A stretch of DNA of 35,746 bases, from NCBI GenBank assembly GCA_023397675.1, contig JAEWTV010000084.1, positions 1 through 35,746 on the forward strand. The letters are read 5' to 3'. This DNA is from Bacillota bacterium (lineage in GTDB: Bacteria; Bacillota; Clostridia; Acetivibrionales; JANLFN01). Positions within the stretch are counted from its first letter, which is position 1; each line of letters starts with the position of its first letter. The notes beneath the pieces are model-generated. The model did no database searches and had not been told where the DNA came from. It saw nothing but the letters and a program-made list of their open reading frames with translations. Below, one piece after another: positions 32,445-35,746 of this stretch. Made by a program: the position numbers and the translations under genes.

Positions 32445-32472
32445 ATAATATCACAATTTCAATATTTGTCAA
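32445..32472 (-). promoter_or_regulatory. Promoter of the ArsR-type gene
   Basis: Minus strand TTGACA (32467-32472), 16-bp spacer, TATTAT (32445-32450), leading to the start at 32404. Confidence 0.65.
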
Positions 32473-32554
32473 TTTATATATAAAACCAACTAAAAACCGG
32501 ACATACTATTGTCACGTTTCCCATGATATAATAAATCCAAAAAACGGTGAGCAT

Positions 32555-33436
32555 ATGATAAAGGAAATCGAAGCCAAACAATTACTTTCAACCTGCAAAA
32601 ACCCTTCAATGTGGTTTGGTGTAAGGTATAACTTCAATATATACCGAGGCTGTGAATTTCAATGCATTTATTGTGATTCAAGAAGTAAATGCTATTGTAT
32701 TGAAAACTTCAAGGACATACTTGTTAAAATTAATGCTGCGCAGTTAATGATAAAGGAACTGAAAGCAAAGCGTAAAAAAGGCACCGTTGGAACAGGTGCA
32801 ATGGGCGATCCATATATTTATTCCGAAAAAAAATTTGAACTGACCAGAAAGTGTCTTGAAGTAATCGCAGAATCAAGGTTTCCTGTCCACATAACAACCA
32901 AAAGCAACCTGGTATTAAGGGATATTGACATTCTGGAAGAGATTAACCGAATATATGCATCTGTTTCTATTACTGTTACCACTACAGATGATAACCTTGC
33001 AAGAATAATCGAACCTTATGCCCCACTTCCTTCTGAAAGACTTAAGGCCTTAGGTATTCTTTCATCCGTCGGAATTTGTACCAGTATAACAATGATGCCC
33101 ATTCTACCCTTTATAGAAGACAATGAACAAAACATAGTAGATATAGTTAAGAAAGCGGATTATTACGGTGTAAGGCACATAGTTCCCGCTATTGGCATGA
33201 CCCTTAGAGAAGGAAACCGTGAATATTACTATGACAAGCTGGATGAGCACTTTCCTGGTTTGCGTGAAAAGTACGAAAAGAAATACGGCAGCAGGTACAA
33301 CTGTACCTCAGGCAACTCAAAAAAGCTGTGGAATGCTTTCAATGAAGCATGTTATAAATATGGAATTTCCACCAAAATGCCTTCCTATGAAAACAAAATA
33401 ACTGCCACGCAGATAAGCCTTTTTGAAGGACAATAA
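32555..33436 (+). CDS. SPL-family radical SAM protein
   Basis: A 293-residue enzyme with the radical SAM cluster CEFQCIYC (CxxxCxxC, Cys33, Cys37, Cys40), an early NIYRGCEFQC context and a GTVGTGAMGDPYIYSEKK turn that is characteristic of the SPL-like (Rv2578c) group. These are distant relatives of spore photoproduct lyase; the substrate of this group is not known. I start at the ATG of MIKEIEAKQ, 4 bp after GGTGAG; the open frame continues upstream to 32405 but that part overlaps the ArsR promoter and lacks family similarity. It runs convergent to the next gene with 9 bp between stops. Confidence 0.86.
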   Translation: MIKEIEAKQLLSTCKNPSMWFGVRYNFNIYRGCEFQCIYCDSRSKCYCIENFKDILVKINAAQLMIKELKAKRKKGTVGTGAMGDPYIYSEKKFELTRKCLEVIAESRFPVHITTKSNLVLRDIDILEEINRIYASVSITVTTTDDNLARIIEPYAPLPSERLKALGILSSVGICTSITMMPILPFIEDNEQNIVDIVKKADYYGVRHIVPAIGMTLREGNREYYYDKLDEHFPGLREKYEKKYGSRYNCTSGNSKKLWNAFNEACYKYGISTKMPSYENKITATQISLFEGQ

Positions 33437-33445
33437 GCCTTCATT

Positions 33446-34246
33446 TTATTTTATTCCATCAATAACAACCTTTAAAAGATACTCCTTCTCCTCCGGCGGC
33501 ACCCACTCCATAAGTCTGGCTGCAGCTATTGGTACCTTCCAGCTTTCAATATCAATTCGAGTAATTTCTGAAACCTTCAGATATTCCTTTATATATCCCT
33601 TATAAAGTATATTTCTTACTATAGAAATAACTGCACTAAGAACTACAGGCATTTTTTCTGGAATCACCGAATCCCTTAACATTATACCCGTCCTGGCTAC
33701 ATCAGCAGCAGGGTTACCACAGGTTGCAGTCATCCAGTCAAGAATAACCTCTTTATCGGAAGCAACAAATACATTCCCAGGGTGAAAATCCCCGTGGCAG
33801 AGGCTTGTCCCATCAGGCATCTGTTTCAGGATATCAATAACTTTGTCCTTTTGTTCTTCCGTCAGCAATTCTGCTCTTCTTATTGCCCATTCCATTCTTT
33901 CCTTTTGATTAGGTGCATGTTCAGGTACACATTGATGAATCTTATAGTGAAGCCGTGCAAGTTTTTTTGCACTGCTTATTATAGTCCATGGCTTTTTTGA
34001 AATACTCTTAAGCATATCTGTCCCATCAATTTTTCCATACACTATACCGGTTCTTCCTTCAACCTCAATCATCTGGTAAGTTTGAGGAACGGGAAGGTCC
34101 GTGTTACCAACTTCCTTGCTTACCTCATATTCTGCCTTTATCGCTTCAATAGGAAATTCCTTAACGAACAGCTTTAATATTTGTTTATCTCCCCACAAAA
34201 ACACTTCTGCTGTATTACCCCGCCCAATTAATTTACCTTTTTCCAT
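33446..34246 (-). CDS. Aminoglycoside phosphotransferase-fold kinase
   Basis: A 266-residue kinase-like protein: a nucleotide-binding start (LIGRGNTAEVFLWGDKQILKLFV), the catalytic loop LCHGDFHPGNVFV, and the metal Asp in EVILDWMTATCGNPAADVARTG. The same fold covers antibiotic kinases and choline or homoserine kinases, so the substrate is open. It seems complete. It lies 20 bp after the HxlR-type gene on the same strand, so they may be co-transcribed. Confidence 0.85.
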   Translation of the reverse strand: MEKGKLIGRGNTAEVFLWGDKQILKLFVKEFPIEAIKAEYEVSKEVGNTDLPVPQTYQMIEVEGRTGIVYGKIDGTDMLKSISKKPWTIISSAKKLARLHYKIHQCVPEHAPNQKERMEWAIRRAELLTEEQKDKVIDILKQMPDGTSLCHGDFHPGNVFVASDKEVILDWMTATCGNPAADVARTGIMLRDSVIPEKMPVVLSAVISIVRNILYKGYIKEYLKVSEITRIDIESWKVPIAAARLMEWVPPEEKEYLLKVVIDGIK

Positions 34247-34266
34247 TACTTGTCACCTATTTTCAT

Positions 34267-34692
34267 TTATTTAACCATGGAATCAATTTTTATCTCTCCG
34301 GCTTTTATCATTTCATAGCATTTGTAACAGGAAAACTTGTTTGATATACAAATGTCCATATTGCAGTTTTCAGTCTCCTTGATATACCCTACACCCCACT
34401 CCATAATTTGCATCATAACAGGAATAAAACTTCGGCCAAGGTCTGTAAGTGAGTATTCAACCTTTGGCGGTACTTCCCTGTAAACCTCCCTATGAACTAG
34501 CCTGTCACGTTCAAGCTCCCTTAGCTGCTGGGTAAGAACACCTCTTGCAACATTAGGCATAAGTCTTTGAAGTTCACCGAATCTTCTTGTTTTTTGGCCT
34601 ATAATCCACAATATAGCCAACTTCCATTTCCCCATCAATACATTTTGTGTTACATTTACAGGGCAAAGCTTTGTCTCATCCAGTTTAGACAT
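34267..34692 (-). CDS. HxlR-family winged helix regulator with extra C-terminal cysteines
   Basis: A 141-residue regulator with the HxlR signature: LCPVNVTQNVLMGKWKLAIL at the start, RRFGELQRLMPNVARGVLTQQLREL as the recognition helices and VEYSLTDLGRSFIPVM after the wing. Cys10 matches the redox-sensing Cys of YodB and HypR. Unusually, four further cysteines lie in the tail (Cys110, 115, 122, 125), ending in CYKC, so zinc or disulphide switching is possible. The gene diverges from the FMN-protein gene, its likely target. Confidence 0.88.
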   Translation of the reverse strand: MSKLDETKLCPVNVTQNVLMGKWKLAILWIIGQKTRRFGELQRLMPNVARGVLTQQLRELERDRLVHREVYREVPPKVEYSLTDLGRSFIPVMMQIMEWGVGYIKETENCNMDICISNKFSCYKCYEMIKAGEIKIDSMVK

Positions 34693-34710
34693 GTAATCCG
34701 CTCCTATTCA

Positions 34711-34793
34711 CAATTGTACGCTTTATATGACTATGTAATATTATTATGCGTACTTGTAAAATACTTCATTAGCTAATAACATTGTACTTGTAA
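34711..34793. promoter_or_regulatory. Divergent control region with repeated GTACTTGTAA elements
   Basis: GTACTTGTAA occurs twice (34750-34759 and 34784-34793), and CAATTGTACG at 34711-34720 is a related site in the opposite sense; the outer GTACGC/GCGTAC pair forms an inverted repeat of 6 bp arms. Spaced sites in the gap between HxlR and its divergent neighbour are typical of HxlR-type operators. Confidence 0.45.
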
Positions 34794-34838
34794 TTGAAAT
34801 ATTAAACAATACCTTTTTAAAGGGACATGGAGGGTAAA

Positions 34839-35240
34839 ATGGATAAAGTATTAAAACTTTTAAATGAAAATCAATATGGCTTTCTCGCAACAGTTGATAA
34901 TGGAAAGCCTAGAGTAAGACCTTTTGGATTTATGTTTGAAGAGGGTGGGAAGCTGTATTTCTGCACCAACAACACTAAAGATGTTTATAAACAGCTTAAT
35001 GAGCTTCCTTATATTGAGTATTCATCTACATCCAAGGAAATGGTAACAGTACGTATAAGCGGTAAGGTAAGCTTCACAGAAGACCTTGATAAAAAGCAGA
35101 AGGCTCTTGACTCTTCCGAATTGGTTAAGAGAGGGTATAAATCCCCAGACAATCCTATATTCAAGGTTTTTTATCTTGAACATGGAACGGCAGTTATATC
35201 AGACTTTTCAGGCCAGCCCCCGAAAACCATAGAGTTCTGA
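34839..35240 (+). CDS. Pyridoxamine 5'-phosphate oxidase-family FMN-binding protein
   Basis: A 133-residue split-barrel protein: VLKLLNENQYGFLATVDNGKPRVRPFGFMFEE is the classic opening, followed by LYFCTNNTKDVYKQLNELPYIEYSS and a VRISGKVSFTED strand. The family binds FMN and includes flavin reductases and general stress proteins. I start at the ATG at 34839, 6 bp after GGAGGG; an ATG at 34827 overlaps the ribosome binding site. Divergent from HxlR, which probably controls it; closed by a terminator. Confidence 0.88.
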   Translation: MDKVLKLLNENQYGFLATVDNGKPRVRPFGFMFEEGGKLYFCTNNTKDVYKQLNELPYIEYSSTSKEMVTVRISGKVSFTEDLDKKQKALDSSELVKRGYKSPDNPIFKVFYLEHGTAVISDFSGQPPKTIEF

Positions 35241-35249
35241 TCAAATCAA

Positions 35250-35280
35250 AGGGTGCTTTCAATATTAAGGAAGCGCCTTT
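35250..35280 (+). terminator. Hairpin terminator after the FMN-protein gene
   Basis: AGGGTGCTTTC and GGAAGCGCCTT pair (two G-T pairs) around an 8-nt loop and are followed by TTTTT. Confidence 0.75.
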
Positions 35281-35402
35281 TTTGGGTTTAATAAAACAAT
35301 AACCGGCAACAAACTGGTTAACATAATTCTCATGGTATGTAACTGTTTTTAATTACCTTCATATAATATTATTAAAGTAACCTTTTATAAGGAGGTTTTT
35401 TA

Positions 35403-35621
35403 ATGTCAGATAATTTAAATAAAGATACACGACCAGAGTTTTTCCCTGGAATGGAGCATGGTGAATTCGGGCATTTCCATCATCACCATCATCACTACCA
35501 TCATCATTTTCACCACCACTTTTTTTATCCGCAGCCCTTCATGGGCGGTTATGGCCGATATCCAATGAGCGGGCAATATGGTACAAATCAGGGATTGAGT
35601 GGATACTCTGAATATCAATAG
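35403..35621 (+). CDS. Histidine-rich small protein, possible spore-coat or metal-binding protein
   Basis: A 72-residue protein with 14 histidines between positions 19 and 39 (six in a row at 26-31, then two triplets), flanked by Phe/Tyr, and a Gly/Tyr/Gln-rich tail (GGYGRYPMSGQYGTNQG). The ribosome binding site AAGGAGG lies 6 bp before the ATG. The composition suits binding of zinc, nickel or copper; Gly/Tyr-rich tails are common in spore-coat proteins, which would suit a spore former. No family is recognised. The antisense frame is only a shadow of the His codons. Confidence 0.7.
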   Translation: MSDNLNKDTRPEFFPGMEHGEFGHFHHHHHHYHHHFHHHFFYPQPFMGGYGRYPMSGQYGTNQGLSGYSEYQ

Positions 35622-35628
35622 TCATGTA

Positions 35629-35746
35629 CCACCGGCTTAGCCGGTGGCTTGATTAAGCCCTATAAGGGCATAATACTGGCGGCGCTACTCGCGCCCGAAA
35701 TTACTGCCAATCGCAAAACTTTTACAGCGGCCGCCCCTCCGGGCGG
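35629..35746. mobile_element. Cluster of four hairpins at the window edge, possible IS200/IS605-type element end
   Basis: In 118 bp there are CCACCGGC/GCCGGTGG (35629-35647), GCCC/GGGC (35657-35669), GGCGC/GCGCC (35681-35695) and CCGCCC/GGGCGG (35731-35746). The region is much richer in GC than the genome around it and begins 8 bp after the His-rich gene. Terminal hairpins without terminal inverted repeats, like the first, are what IS200/IS605 transposases recognise. The element continues beyond the window, so this is only a suggestion. The first hairpin may also end the His-rich gene's transcript, though no T-run follows. Confidence 0.35.

Noticed and set aside
32405..32554. N-terminal extension of the radical SAM protein
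   Set aside because: It overlaps the ArsR-gene promoter and operator and lacks family similarity; a ribosome binding site supports 32555.
35415..35618. Antisense Met/Val-rich 67-residue frame
   Set aside because: It is only the complement of the CAT/CAC histidine codons on the other strand.

Overview
The window looks like a low-GC, spore-forming, anaerobic clostridial chromosome, probably of the Ruminiclostridium/Acetivibrio type. This is inferred from yqfC, yqfD, a phoH/pgpH/ybeY/diacylglycerol-kinase cluster, paired DUF881 proteins, a PdaA-like deacetylase, an SPL-family radical SAM protein, strong AGGAGG ribosome binding sites and frequent TTG/GTG starts. No species can be fixed from the sequence alone.

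Left part (1-14.07 kb): an accessory region. It holds an EcoEI-like type I restriction subunit (hsdR) with a small helix-turn-helix partner, an HNH nuclease, a truncated KilA-N gene, a zinc-ribbon protein, a pRiA4b ORF-3-like protein, an alkyltransferase-like DNA repair protein, a methyltransferase, a large PAS/GGDEF/HD-GYP c-di-GMP protein, an acetyltransferase, a GPP34-like protein and a short MerR-type regulator. Six copies of a GGACGGGG-core palindromic repeat sit between these genes, mostly just after stop codons. One copy abuts a 24-codon remnant of a REP-associated (Y1) transposase. A roughly 310-bp block next to it has several stems and no convincing gene. A degraded second copy of the acetyltransferase gene supplies the last codons of the MerR-like gene. 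A 51-bp promoter block is shared by two unrelated genes.

Middle part (14.08-22.9 kb): conserved core genes, all on the minus strand: two DUF881 proteins, a PdaA-like lipoprotein, yqfC, yqfD, phoH, pgpH, ybeY and a DgkA-PAP2 fusion. The genes from yqfC onward are tightly packed and read as one operon linking sporulation, c-di-AMP turnover, rRNA maturation and undecaprenol/lipid phosphate recycling. The accessory region begins about 20 bp past the last gene, where cdd and era would often be found in Clostridia.

Right part (22.9-35.7 kb): small independent units separated by clear terminators. They are a shortened divergent polysaccharide deacetylase, an unknown 207-aa protein, a sugar nucleotidyltransferase fused to a degenerate phosphomannomutase, a lone CBM25, a DUF4846 lipoprotein, a DUF4163/DUF3298 protein, an ABC permease/ATPase pair, an ArsR-EFR1 flavodoxin/ferredoxin unit with matching operators, a radical SAM protein, an APH-fold kinase, a divergent HxlR/FMN-protein pair and a histidine-rich 72-aa protein. 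The window ends in a GC-rich run of four hairpins resembling the end of an IS200/IS605-type element. I see no rRNA, tRNA or CRISPR array.
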